A stretch of 27,676 bases of DNA from Oscillospiraceae bacterium (GCA_019423445.1 JAHZBJ010000002.1:2164-29839); one strand, 5' to 3'; positions 8,348 through 16,090 are shown, counted from the first letter of the stretch. Notes: generated by a model from the sequence alone, not told the origin. Made by a program: numbers and translations.

Positions 8348-9395
8348 AGAAGTCCAGCTCCCCCAGCTCCATGGTCATAGCCCCCCAGGTGAGCCCCGAT
8401 CCGAAGGCGGAAAGGCAGCACCGGAACCGGCCCTCCCGGAGCTCCCGGGAGAGGTTGTGGGCCGCCAGGATGGGGATGCAGGCCCCGCTGGAGTTTCCGA
8501 ACTCCTCCACCAGGTTCATGGGGACCTTCTCATAAGGGATCCCCAGTTTTTCCGCCAGCTTCCGGAGCATAAACCGGTTGGGCTGGTGGAACAGATACCA
8601 GTCGATGTCCTCCTTCCCCAGGCCGGCATAAGCCAGGGTCTCCTCCACCAGGGGCGGCACCCGGGTCTGGACAAAGGTGAACACGTCGGCGCCCTTCATC
8701 ACCAGGTGGTCCAGGGCCCGGAGATTGCCGTCCCCGTCCTGGTCCCGGAGCACCGCCGTTTCGGGGGTGGAGGGCATCCGGGAGCCTCCGGCGGGAATCT
8801 GCAGGGCGTCTCCCAAAGAGCCGTCATTGTAGAGGATGGCGTGAATGTCCCCGGCCCGGGGGTCTCTCTCCACCACCCCGATTCCCGCTCCGTCCCCGAT
8901 GAGGGGGTAGCTGTTCCGGTCCTGGGGGGAGGTGCGGCGGCTCAGAACGTCGGCGGCCATCACCACCACCTTCTTCCCCGCCAGGTGGTCCAGCATCATC
9001 AAAGCCTGGATGGTCCCCACCAAAAACGCTCCGCAGCCCTGGCTGATATCCAGGCACATCACCTCCGGGTCCAGCCCCAGCCGCCCCTGGACGATGCTGC
9101 TTACCGGAGGGATAAAGTGGTCCGGGGAGGTGGTGGCCACCACCAGCCCCCCGATCTCCTCCCGGCGCAGCCAGCCCCGGTCCAGGAGATACCCAAGGCC
9201 GGCGCAGCACAGGTCGGAGGTGGCAGTGGTCTCCTTTACCACCCGGTGGCGCTTGTACCCCATCACCTTCTGGAGCCGGAGAGTCTGCTTGGGGGGGAAG
9301 GTGTAGTTCCCCACCTCCTCCTCAAAGTCCACCGACCGCTCCGGCAGTACCCCCAAAAGGCCGGAGATCCGCTTTCCGTGAAATACCGTTTTCAC
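8322..9395 (-). CDS. 3-oxoacyl-ACP synthase III (FabH-like ketosynthase)
   Basis: A 357-residue thiolase-fold ketosynthase with an intact Cys-His-Asn triad: C121 in DISQGCGAF, H270 in FHQPNRFM and N301 in GNSSGACIP. KAS III enzymes condense an acyl-CoA or acyl-carrier starter with malonyl-ACP by decarboxylative Claisen chemistry; some relatives only transfer or esterify acyl groups. The N-terminal region (YTFPPKQTLRLQKVMGYKRHR) is longer and different from housekeeping FabH, and the gene is not in a fatty acid synthesis cluster. It is in a surface polymer operon, immediately after an ACP gene whose stop overlaps its GTG start (GTGA at 9392-9395). Inference: it builds or moves a short acyl chain on the neighbouring ACP for attachment to the polymer. 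The complete triad supports true condensing activity. Confidence 0.9.
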   Translation of the reverse strand: MKTVFHGKRISGLLGVLPERSVDFEEEVGNYTFPPKQTLRLQKVMGYKRHRVVKETTATSDLCCAGLGYLLDRGWLRREEIGGLVVATTSPDHFIPPVSSIVQGRLGLDPEVMCLDISQGCGAFLVGTIQALMMLDHLAGKKVVVMAADVLSRRTSPQDRNSYPLIGDGAGIGVVERDPRAGDIHAILYNDGSLGDALQIPAGGSRMPSTPETAVLRDQDGDGNLRALDHLVMKGADVFTFVQTRVPPLVEETLAYAGLGKEDIDWYLFHQPNRFMLRKLAEKLGIPYEKVPMNLVEEFGNSSGACIPILAAHNLSRELREGRFRCCLSAFGSGLTWGAMTMELGELDFCENILSDL

Positions 9396-9622
9396 ACCGC
9401 ACCGCCGTTCTTCCGCACCGTCCCGGCGATGGCCTGAGCGCTGGAGAAGTTCTCCGGGACAATGTCCAAAGCATCGATGCGGATGGAAAACTCCTCCTCC
9501 AGGGCGCTTACCAGGGCCACCATGTCAAAGGAATCCAGCAGGCCGTCGGCGATGTAGTCTCCGCTGGCGGTAAAGTCGATTTCCGGGCGCAGCTCCGCCA
9601 GGATGGCGTAGATCTTTTCCAT
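9392..9622 (-). CDS. Acyl carrier protein 2
   Basis: A 76-residue acidic protein with the carrier-protein fold and the phosphopantetheine attachment serine in GLLDSFDMV (S31). It would carry acyl intermediates as thioesters on a 4'-phosphopantetheine arm. The start at 9622 is chosen because GGGAGG sits 7-8 nt before this ATG; the frame extends further upstream to 9715, but that part overlaps the preceding gene and has no carrier-protein character. It lies 19 bp after the lipoyl/acyltransferase hybrid gene and overlaps the KAS III gene by 4 bp, so those two enzymes are its likely partners. It differs strongly from ACP 1 (15850-16071), which argues against a recent duplication. Confidence 0.9.
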   Translation of the reverse strand: MEKIYAILAELRPEIDFTASGDYIADGLLDSFDMVALVSALEEEFSIRIDALDIVPENFSSAQAIAGTVRKNGGAV

Positions 9623-9641
9623 TGTTTTTCCTCCCATTGGG

Positions 9642-10724
9642 TTATCTTGGCAGCCGGACCACAGTATTGTCCGGCACGTCCTTATACACATGGCAGCCGT
9701 TGTGGATGGTGACATTGCTGCCGATCTTCACCCCGGCGTAGATGGTGCAGCCCTGGCCCACCAGGACGTTTTCCCCCAGGACCACCTTCCCCGCCAGGAC
9801 GGCGCCGGAAGCCACATGGCAATGGTCGCTGATGACGCATTCATGGGAGATCACGGCGTTGACGTTGATGACGCAGTCGCTGCCCAGCCGGGCCTCCTGG
9901 CCGATGAAAGCGCCGGCAAAAATGATGTTTCCTTCCTCCATCCGGACGTCCTGGTCGATGACCGCCCGGTTGTGGACAATGTTGGGGAACTCAAAGCCCC
10001 GCTTCTGCACCGCCTGGAAGATATCCCGGCGGGAGAAGGCCCCGGGGGTCACCGCTACGGCGTTCACCACCTTCCGGCAGCCCTCCCCGTAGAGGCGCTC
10101 CAGCTGGCTGTTTTCCACAATGGGGATCCCCATGATGCTGCCCTTGTCCCCCAGGTCCCCCACTCCGCCGATGATGCAGTCGATGTGGTAGGCGTGGGTC
10201 TGGCGGATCATGTTGATGATCTCCCTGGTCCAGCCCCCGGTGCCGTAGATCAAAAGGTGCTGGCTTTTGGTCTCCCGGATGGAGAAGGCAGGCCCCCCCA
10301 TGGCAAGAATATCCTGCTCCCGGATCATCCGGTCCCGGGGCAGGGCGCCGAGGTCAATCCCCCGCTCCCGGGCCAGGAGAAGGGCCTTTTTGGTGATATT
10401 GGGAGGCGCTTCCCCTCTTCCCGCCTCCCCCGGAACCGCCGGAGATGCTTCCTCCGGAGCCTTGGCCGCCAGGGACGGGGAGGGGGATTCTCCCTCTTCC
10501 AGAAGCCGGGCAACCACTGCCCCCACCTCCGCCTCCTCCCCCTCCGGGAGGAGGATGTAGAGGATGCCGTCCCCGGGGGAAAGGAGCTGGCTGGTCTCCT
10601 TGGTGCTTTCCAGCTCCGCCAGGGCCTGCCCCCGCTGGACCCGCTCCCCCTCCGCTGCATTCCACAGCGCCAGGAAAACGGTGTTGTCGTTGGCCCCGAT
10701 CCGGGGCATTTTGATCTCCTTCAT
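9642..10724 (-). CDS. Hybrid lipoyl domain - E3-binding-like - NeuD/PglD-type acyltransferase
   Basis: A 360-residue protein with the N-terminal plan of a dehydrogenase E2 and a sugar acyltransferase C-terminus. Residues 1-78 form a lipoyl domain with the candidate lipoyl-lysine in LESTKETS (K42). Residues 79-107 are an Ala/Pro/Glu-rich swinging linker. Residues 108-142 resemble a peripheral subunit-binding domain (TKKALLLARERGIDL with RMIREQDIL). Residues about 155-250 are a PglD/NeuD-type Rossmann segment (HLLIYGTGGWTREI), and about 255-355 are hexapeptide repeats of a left-handed beta-helix, with the likely catalytic His in VISHECVISD (H294). Normal E2 proteins have a chloramphenicol-acetyltransferase-like catalytic domain, which is missing here. 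The ATG overlaps the stop of the E1 gene (ATGA), so the two are probably made as a pair. Inference: an acyl group formed by E1 on the lipoyl arm is passed by the beta-helix domain to a sugar or to ACP 2. No E3 gene is in the window. Confidence 0.88.
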   Translation of the reverse strand: MKEIKMPRIGANDNTVFLALWNAAEGERVQRGQALAELESTKETSQLLSPGDGILYILLPEGEEAEVGAVVARLLEEGESPSPSLAAKAPEEASPAVPGEAGRGEAPPNITKKALLLARERGIDLGALPRDRMIREQDILAMGGPAFSIRETKSQHLLIYGTGGWTREIINMIRQTHAYHIDCIIGGVGDLGDKGSIMGIPIVENSQLERLYGEGCRKVVNAVAVTPGAFSRRDIFQAVQKRGFEFPNIVHNRAVIDQDVRMEEGNIIFAGAFIGQEARLGSDCVINVNAVISHECVISDHCHVASGAVLAGKVVLGENVLVGQGCTIYAGVKIGSNVTIHNGCHVYKDVPDNTVVRLPR

Positions 10725-12673
10725 TCCGCCATCTCCTCCTTGATCCTTGTATAAACCGATTCCTCACTGGGGAGAATCAGCCGTTCCAGCTCTACATTGG
10801 TGGGAAGGGGGCAGTTCCGGGCCCCGATGCGCAGGTACTCCTTTCCCGGGAAATCCTGGCAGCAGCAGGCTGTCACCTCGCTCCCCCAGCCTCCCCGGAC
10901 CGTCCCCTCCTCCAGGGTCACCACCCGGGGACTCTGCCGGAGGAAGGGCTCCATCTCCTCCCAGGGGAGGGGGGAGATCTGGGTCAGCACCAGGACGTCC
11001 GCCATAATCTCCTCCTCCACCATCAGCCGGGCGGCGGCCCCCAGGGCCGTCTCCGCCATAGCCCCGTAGGTGACCACCACAAGATCCGGGGTCCCTTGGG
11101 GATCGTAGCTGAGGCGGATCACCGGGAGAGCGGAACCGGTCTCCTCTACAAAGAAGCCGTCCCAGCGGCCTTCCCCTACCTCCAGAAGATTTTTCCCGTA
11201 AAGGGCCTTGTTCTCCACCAGAAGGGTGGGCCGGTCCAGGGTATCGTGGAGGCGCTCCAGAAGCTTTTCCGGATCGTGGAGGGGGGACACCGCCGCCACC
11301 CGCAGGCCGGGGATACCGGTGAAATACTTTTCCAGGGTCTGGCTGTGGGTGGCCCCATAGCCCCGGCCGCCCCCCATGGGGGCCCGGATCAGCAGGGGTA
11401 CCCGGACCTTTCCGGCGTACATCCAGTGGTATTTGGCCGCGTGGTTCAGGATCTGGTCAAAACCCAGGGTGATAAAATCCCCGAACATCAGGTCCACCAC
11501 CGGGCGCATCCCCCGGAGGGCCATCCCCACCCCCAGGCCGATGAATCCCGCCTCGCTGATGGGGGTGCTCCACACCCGGTCGGGGAAATCGGTGGAGAGG
11601 CCCCGGGTGGCCTTGAAGGAGCCGCCGTAAGGGTCCCCAATGTCCTCTCCCAGGATCACCGTTTCCTGGTCCTTCTCCAGGAGCCTTCTCAGGCCACGGT
11701 TGATGGCGGTGACGCACTTGGTCCTGGGCCTGCGGTTGAGAAGGCTCTCCCAAGGGCCCCCAGGAGGGGTATAGGGAAGGTCCTCCAGCTCCGGCACCGG
11801 CTCTCCCGGGAGGGAGGAGCACTCCTGGGTGATCCGGCGGATCTCCTCCCCCACCCTCCGGCGGATCTCCTCCGCCTCCTGGGGGTCCAGCTTCGCCTCC
11901 GCCAAAAGGAGAGGGTCGCTTTTCCGGTGTTCCGCCAGCTCCGCTTCCTCCCGGAAATCGTCCCCCTTGCTGTGGGGGCCCAGACGGTAGGTGTGGATCA
12001 CCAGGCAGTAGGGACGCCCCTCCTGGCGGATATAGTCAAAGGCCGTACCAAAGGCCGCATCCAGTTCCTCCACGTCGTTGGAGGCAATCTCCCCCGTCTC
12101 GATGGCAAAGGCCCGGGCCCGGGCGGGGATGGACCCGGCCACCCCGTCCCGGGTGGAGGTGGTCATGGCATAGCCGTTGTCCTCCACCACATAGAGAATC
12201 GGAATCTGCCAGAGGGAAGCCATGTTGAAGCTCTCATAGACCACCCCCTGGCCCAAGGTCCCGTCCCCCAGGAACACCATGGCCACCGCCCCGGTTTTCT
12301 TGTACTTTTCCGCCAGGGCCATGCCGGTGGCGTTGGGGACAATCCCCCCCTGGATGCCGTTGGTGTAGAAGTTTTTCCAGCAGATGTGCTGGCTGCCGCC
12401 CCGGCCGCGGCACATTCCCGCTTCCTTCCCCATGATCTCCGCCAGAAGGAGGTCCCCCCTGCCGGAATAGGCCAGGAAGTGTCCGTGGCACCGGTGGTTG
12501 CTGAAGACGCAGTCCCCTTCCCCCAAATGCTCCATGGCAGCCACTGCCACCGCCTCCTGCCCCAGGTAGGTATGGGTGGTGCCGAAGAGTTTGTTCTGGG
12601 AAAAAAGCGCCAGAAGGTTTTCTTCAAAGGCCCGGATCCGGACCATTTTCTCGTATGCCTTTTTCAGATCCAT
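10721..12673 (-). CDS. Thiamine-diphosphate 2-oxoacid dehydrogenase E1, alpha and beta fused
   Basis: A 650-residue protein in which the two usual E1 subunits are joined. The alpha part (1 to about 310) carries SNHRCHGHFLA (58-68), MCRGRGGSQH and the ThDP/Mg motif starting GDG (136-138) and ending EDN (164-166). The beta part (from about 330) has the GEDIG motif, the PISEAG segment that supplies the ThDP-activating glutamate, and GRGYGATHSQTLE. E1 enzymes decarboxylate a 2-oxo acid and reductively acylate a lipoyl lysine. Separate alpha and beta subunits of about 320-360 residues each are usual, so the length fits a fusion. ATG at 12673 is preceded by GGAGG. It overlaps the lipoyl-hybrid gene, which supplies its likely partner. 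Which 2-oxo acid is used (pyruvate, 2-oxobutyrate or branched-chain) is not visible. Confidence 0.93.
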   Translation of the reverse strand: MDLKKAYEKMVRIRAFEENLLALFSQNKLFGTTHTYLGQEAVAVAAMEHLGEGDCVFSNHRCHGHFLAYSGRGDLLLAEIMGKEAGMCRGRGGSQHICWKNFYTNGIQGGIVPNATGMALAEKYKKTGAVAMVFLGDGTLGQGVVYESFNMASLWQIPILYVVEDNGYAMTTSTRDGVAGSIPARARAFAIETGEIASNDVEELDAAFGTAFDYIRQEGRPYCLVIHTYRLGPHSKGDDFREEAELAEHRKSDPLLLAEAKLDPQEAEEIRRRVGEEIRRITQECSSLPGEPVPELEDLPYTPPGGPWESLLNRRPRTKCVTAINRGLRRLLEKDQETVILGEDIGDPYGGSFKATRGLSTDFPDRVWSTPISEAGFIGLGVGMALRGMRPVVDLMFGDFITLGFDQILNHAAKYHWMYAGKVRVPLLIRAPMGGGRGYGATHSQTLEKYFTGIPGLRVAAVSPLHDPEKLLERLHDTLDRPTLLVENKALYGKNLLEVGEGRWDGFFVEETGSALPVIRLSYDPQGTPDLVVVTYGAMAETALGAAARLMVEEEIMADVLVLTQISPLPWEEMEPFLRQSPRVVTLEEGTVRGGWGSEVTACCCQDFPGKEYLRIGARNCPLPTNVELERLILPSEESVYTRIKEEMAE

Positions 12674-12694
12674 TGGGTTTTCCTCCTTCCCACG

Positions 12695-14221
12695 TCATGG
12701 GTTCACCTGGTTTTTCAGGGCCAGCCTGTCGATTTTTCCGTTGGTGTTCCGGGGCAGCTCCTCCATCCAGACAAACCGCCCCGGCACCATGTACCCCGGC
12801 AGGGCGGTGAGAATGGCCTTGCGCAGCCCGGCCACCGGCAGCTCCTCCGGAGTCTCGTAGAAAAAGACAATCTCTTTCCCGCTGTAGTCGTAGACGGCGC
12901 AGCCGTTTTTCACCAGCTGGAGGGTATTGACCACCACATGCTCAATCTCCCCCAGCTCGATGCGGTAGCCGGAATGCTTCACCAGAGTGTCTTTCCGGCC
13001 CTTGAACACCAGCTCCCCCCGGTCATTGGTGCAGACCATGTCCCCGGTGCGGTATATCAGTTCGGGGTAGGCGGAGTTCAGGGGGTTCTGGACAAAGGCG
13101 GCGGCAGTTTTCTCCGGGTTGTTGTAGTAGCCCAGAGCCAGGGAGGAACCCCGGACGCAAAGCTCCCCCTCCTCCCCCGGCCCCGCAGGGCGGTCCTCCT
13201 CGGTGAGCACCAGGACATCGGTATTCCGGCAGGGGAAACCAATGGGGATGGGCTCGTCATCCGGGATGGGACGGTCCACGATAAAGTAGGTGCAGTCCAG
13301 GGTGATCTCAATGGGCCCATAGAGGTTGATGAACCGCGCCCCCGGCAGCCGGGAGCGCCAGACGTTGAACTGCTTGGTGGGGAACACCTCCCCGGCGAAC
13401 CACACCCACCGCAGGGAGGGAAGCTGGATCCGGTCCAGAAGCCCCATGTTGGCGATATTCACCATGATGGTGGGGACCCAGAACAGGTAAGTGATCTCCC
13501 GCTCCCTCAGGAGCTCCAGGATCTTCGCCGGGAAAGCTGCCCAGCTGTCCGGGATCACCACCAGGGTGCTTCCCCCGGCCATGAGCATACAGAGCTCAAA
13601 GCTGTAGATGTCAAAAACAATGGGGGAAAGGCTCCCAATAACTTCCTCCTGGCCGATGCCGGTGGTGGAGAAAGCCCATTCGGTGAAATCGATGAAACTG
13701 CGGTGGCAGAGCACCACCCCTTTGGGGGTGCCGGTGGAACCGGAGGTGTTGATGAGGCAGAGGGGATCGGTGTCGATGATCCCTTCCAGGACCTCCGCCA
13801 GGGCTGCTTCGTCCCCGGGGCCGTCCTCCTCCCCCTCCCCCAGGCAGAGGGTTTTCTCCTCCGGCCAGACCTCCCGGAGGGCCCCCCGGTGGGCGGGGTC
13901 GGTGATCACCAGAATGGGCTCTGCCAGTTCCAGGATGTTCCGGATCCGGGAAAGCGGGGTCTTGATGTCCAGATTCATATAGGCGTTGCCGCTCCAGACG
14001 GCGGCGATATCCGCCGTGACGCTTTCAATGCTCTTCCCCAGGTACACCCCTACCGGGCGGCGGATCTCGCCGCCGGTCCTCCCCCGGATGGCCCAGGCCA
14101 GGGCCTTGGCGCTCCGGGAAAGCTCCCGGAAGGTGATGGTTCTCTCCCCGTCCACCACGGCGGTGCGGTCCGGCCGCTGGGCGGCGGTGGCCTCAAAGTA
14201 CTCCAGAATGTTCTTGATCAT
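12695..14221 (-). CDS. Stand-alone adenylation enzyme (amino-acid type, DltA/NRPS A-domain-like)
   Basis: A 508-residue ANL-superfamily enzyme with all core motifs: TSGSTGTPKG (159-168), INLYGPIE, YRTGDMV, GRKDTLVKHSGYRIELGEIE and the C-terminal catalytic lysine in NTNGKIDRL. The segment SPIVFDIYSFE keeps the Asp that contacts the substrate alpha-amino group in NRPS A domains and in DltA. It therefore probably activates an amino acid rather than a fatty acid (inference). Such enzymes form an aminoacyl-AMP and load it onto the phosphopantetheine of a carrier protein; ACP 1, three genes upstream, is the natural acceptor. The start is ATG at 14221, 10 nt after GGAGG. Another ATG two codons earlier is too close to that site. 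The gap to the upstream gene is 19 bp. Substrate side-chain specificity cannot be read by eye. Confidence 0.88.
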   Translation of the reverse strand: MIKNILEYFEATAAQRPDRTAVVDGERTITFRELSRSAKALAWAIRGRTGGEIRRPVGVYLGKSIESVTADIAAVWSGNAYMNLDIKTPLSRIRNILELAEPILVITDPAHRGALREVWPEEKTLCLGEGEEDGPGDEAALAEVLEGIIDTDPLCLINTSGSTGTPKGVVLCHRSFIDFTEWAFSTTGIGQEEVIGSLSPIVFDIYSFELCMLMAGGSTLVVIPDSWAAFPAKILELLREREITYLFWVPTIMVNIANMGLLDRIQLPSLRWVWFAGEVFPTKQFNVWRSRLPGARFINLYGPIEITLDCTYFIVDRPIPDDEPIPIGFPCRNTDVLVLTEEDRPAGPGEEGELCVRGSSLALGYYNNPEKTAAAFVQNPLNSAYPELIYRTGDMVCTNDRGELVFKGRKDTLVKHSGYRIELGEIEHVVVNTLQLVKNGCAVYDYSGKEIVFFYETPEELPVAGLRKAILTALPGYMVPGRFVWMEELPRNTNGKIDRLALKNQVNP

Positions 14222-14240
14222 GGGCATCTCTCCTCCCGCG

Positions 14241-15098
14241 TCAGCAGTGGGTGACGCGCTCCCCGTTTTTCCCGAAGGTGTATTCATGGGTCAGGTCCTC
14301 CGGGGCGAAGGGCTCCACAAAGCTGTTGATATTCCGGGTGATCCGTCCGGCCACCTCCCGCCAGGCATCCTCCTCGGAGATACAGGCCACCTGGGAATCC
14401 CCCAGGGGGGCCGCCCGGAGGACCCCTGTCTTCAAAAGCTCCTCTTTCATGGCCTGGAAGTTTTTCAGCCGCACCTTGCCGCAGGCGGTGTGGATCATCT
14501 GAGTGGCCTCCCAGGTGTTCCCCTCCCAGTCGGTGATCCGCCCATGGAAGGGCATATCAAAGCGGTAAGGGACCTCCAGCATCTTTTCCACATAGTGGAC
14601 ATAGGTGAAGTACTCGGCAAATTCCGCCCCGAAAAAGAGAAACTTCACCCCGCCGGCGCGGTGGAGGTGGTCGAACCCGCTGCCGGGGCCCAGGGAGTGG
14701 TTCCCCAAAGGGAGATCCATCAGCCCCGCCTCCTCCCCCACGGCGATCATGGAGAGAAGAGGATCCAGGGAGCGGTGGACCCCCGGTTGTTTCCGGACAT
14801 GCTCAATGAGGGCCCCCATAGAAGTCCGGGAGGAGCGCACATCGAAGTCCTCTCCGTTGCAGAAGCTGTAGGTGAAGGCGGGGAACACCAGAGTCCCCGC
14901 TCCCAGCTGCTGGAGGAGGGCCCAGAGAGCGTCCAGGTAGCCCTTCCGCCCCAGGCCCGGGGCAGGAAGGCCGAAGGAAAGGTCGGTGTGGACAAAGAGG
15001 ATGCGGCAGTCCCCGGCCCCTACCTGCCGGAGGGCTTCCAGTACCTCTCCGAGTGAATACTCCCGTCCCCGGGAGTCCCGGAACAGCGCCCCGGTCAC
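14241..15098 (-). CDS. AAC(3)/YokD-fold N-acyltransferase
   Basis: A 285-residue protein of the aminoglycoside 3-N-acetyltransferase fold, with ILFVHTDLSFG (33-43), GTLVFPAFTYSF (68-79), then RSLDPLLSMIAVG (109-121). Resistance enzymes of this family normally read RSxHP at the last motif; here the position is Asp (D112). The family also contains members in polysaccharide and natural-product clusters, for example FrbF. In this context it more likely transfers an acyl or aminoacyl group from ACP or CoA to an amino sugar than inactivates an antibiotic. The start is GTG at 15098, overlapping the SDR stop as GTGA. An open frame continues upstream but only as shadow of the SDR gene. The stop is 19 bp before the adenylation gene. 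Confidence 0.82.
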   Translation of the reverse strand: MTGALFRDSRGREYSLGEVLEALRQVGAGDCRILFVHTDLSFGLPAPGLGRKGYLDALWALLQQLGAGTLVFPAFTYSFCNGEDFDVRSSRTSMGALIEHVRKQPGVHRSLDPLLSMIAVGEEAGLMDLPLGNHSLGPGSGFDHLHRAGGVKFLFFGAEFAEYFTYVHYVEKMLEVPYRFDMPFHGRITDWEGNTWEATQMIHTACGKVRLKNFQAMKEELLKTGVLRAAPLGDSQVACISEEDAWREVAGRITRNINSFVEPFAPEDLTHEYTFGKNGERVTHC

Positions 15099-15853
15099 AG
15101 GACGCCTCCGTCGGCAAAAAGGCAGCGGCCGGTGATCTTCCCGGCGCTGTCGCTGAGAAGGAAGGCCAGGGCCTCGGCCACCTCCTCCGGCTCCGACCAC
15201 CCCAAAAGGGTGGCCCGGGCGTTTTCCTCCATGGTTTCCTCACTTCCCAGGCGGGCGGCGGTGGAGAGGGCCATGGGGGTCCTTACCGGCCCCGCCACCA
15301 CGGCGTTGACCCGGATCCCCTTTTTGGCGCACTCCATGGCAAGGGGAGGGATGGCCGCCTCCATCGCTCCCTTGGAAGCAATGTAGGCCAGCTCATAGGG
15401 CCTGGGCCGGTGGACCAGCACCGAGGACACCGCCACGGCGGAGCCCCCGGGGAGGGAGTATTTTTTCTTGGAAAACTGCCGCACCAGTTCCACAAAGGCG
15501 TAAAAGTGGATCTCCATAGGCCCCTGGAGCCGCTCCCGGGTCAGGCTCCCCAGGGGCATCACCCCCGGGATGCCGGCGCAGTGGAGCAGCCCGCTGAGCT
15601 TCCCTTCCGCCGCAATCCCCCGGAACATCTCCTCCAGGTCCTTCCCGGCGGCAAGGTCCATGGGACAAAGGGCGTGGCCCTCCCCGGGGAGGAGGGACAT
15701 AGTCTCCTCCAGGCGGGCCCGGTCCCGGCCGGACAGCACCAGCCGGGCACCCAGTTCTCCGCAGCGGATGGCGGCGGCCCGGCCAATGCCGGAGGAAGCC
15801 CCGGTAATGAGGATCCGCTTTCCCGAGAGGTCCATGGGCTTTTTCCCAGTCAC
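15095..15853 (-). CDS. Short-chain dehydrogenase/reductase (FabG-like)
   Basis: A 252-residue classical SDR with the NAD(P)-binding TGASSGIG (17-24), HCAG (91-94, equivalent to NNAG), a catalytic Ser in AVSSVLV (about 143-144) and YIASK supplying Tyr157 and Lys161. It would reduce or oxidise a ketone/alcohol. Between two carrier-protein-dependent genes, a role like FabG (3-oxoacyl-ACP reduction) or amino-acyl-ACP tailoring is reasonable but inferred. The chosen start is GTG at 15853, overlapping the ACP 1 stop (GTGA) with GGTGAT about 7 nt upstream. An ATG at 15835, giving the familiar start MDLSGKRI, is a close alternative. It overlaps the AAC(3)-like gene by 4 bp. Confidence 0.88.
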   Translation of the reverse strand: MTGKKPMDLSGKRILITGASSGIGRAAAIRCGELGARLVLSGRDRARLEETMSLLPGEGHALCPMDLAAGKDLEEMFRGIAAEGKLSGLLHCAGIPGVMPLGSLTRERLQGPMEIHFYAFVELVRQFSKKKYSLPGGSAVAVSSVLVHRPRPYELAYIASKGAMEAAIPPLAMECAKKGIRVNAVVAGPVRTPMALSTAARLGSEETMEENARATLLGWSEPEEVAEALAFLLSDSAGKITGRCLFADGGVL

Positions 15854-16071
15854 TTCTCCATCACCGCCAAAAGGTCGGAGACGGTTTTCATCTCCCGGAG
15901 GCTGCCTCCTGTCACTGTTTTTCCAAATTCCTCGTCCATCAGGGCTATAAAGGAGAGCAGGGCGATGCTGTCCCACTCCTCCAGCTCCTCCAGCACCGTT
16001 TCCGGCGTCAGGGAGCCGGGTTCCAGCTCCATCATATCTTCCAGCAGGGCAAGCTTTTTCTCCTGGGTCAT
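15850..16071 (-). CDS. Acyl carrier protein 1
   Basis: A 73-residue acidic four-helix carrier protein with the phosphopantetheine serine in EEWDSIALLSF (S35). The WDS motif resembles carrier proteins serving adenylation enzymes and polysaccharide-linked pathways more than fatty acid ACP (DSLD). The ATG at 16071 has a perfect GGAGGT 7 nt upstream; an in-frame TTG 15 nt earlier overlaps that ribosome site and is rejected. Its neighbours (SDR, AAC(3)-like acyltransferase, adenylation enzyme) are the likely users. The stop overlaps the SDR start by 4 bp. Confidence 0.88.
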   Translation of the reverse strand: MTQEKKLALLEDMMELEPGSLTPETVLEELEEWDSIALLSFIALMDEEFGKTVTGGSLREMKTVSDLLAVMEK

Positions 16072-16090
16072 CTTTCTTACCTCCAATTTC

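Noticed and set aside
14241..15098. Aminoglycoside resistance gene
   Set aside because: The fold matches AAC(3), but the operon context and the RSLDP change point to polymer modification.
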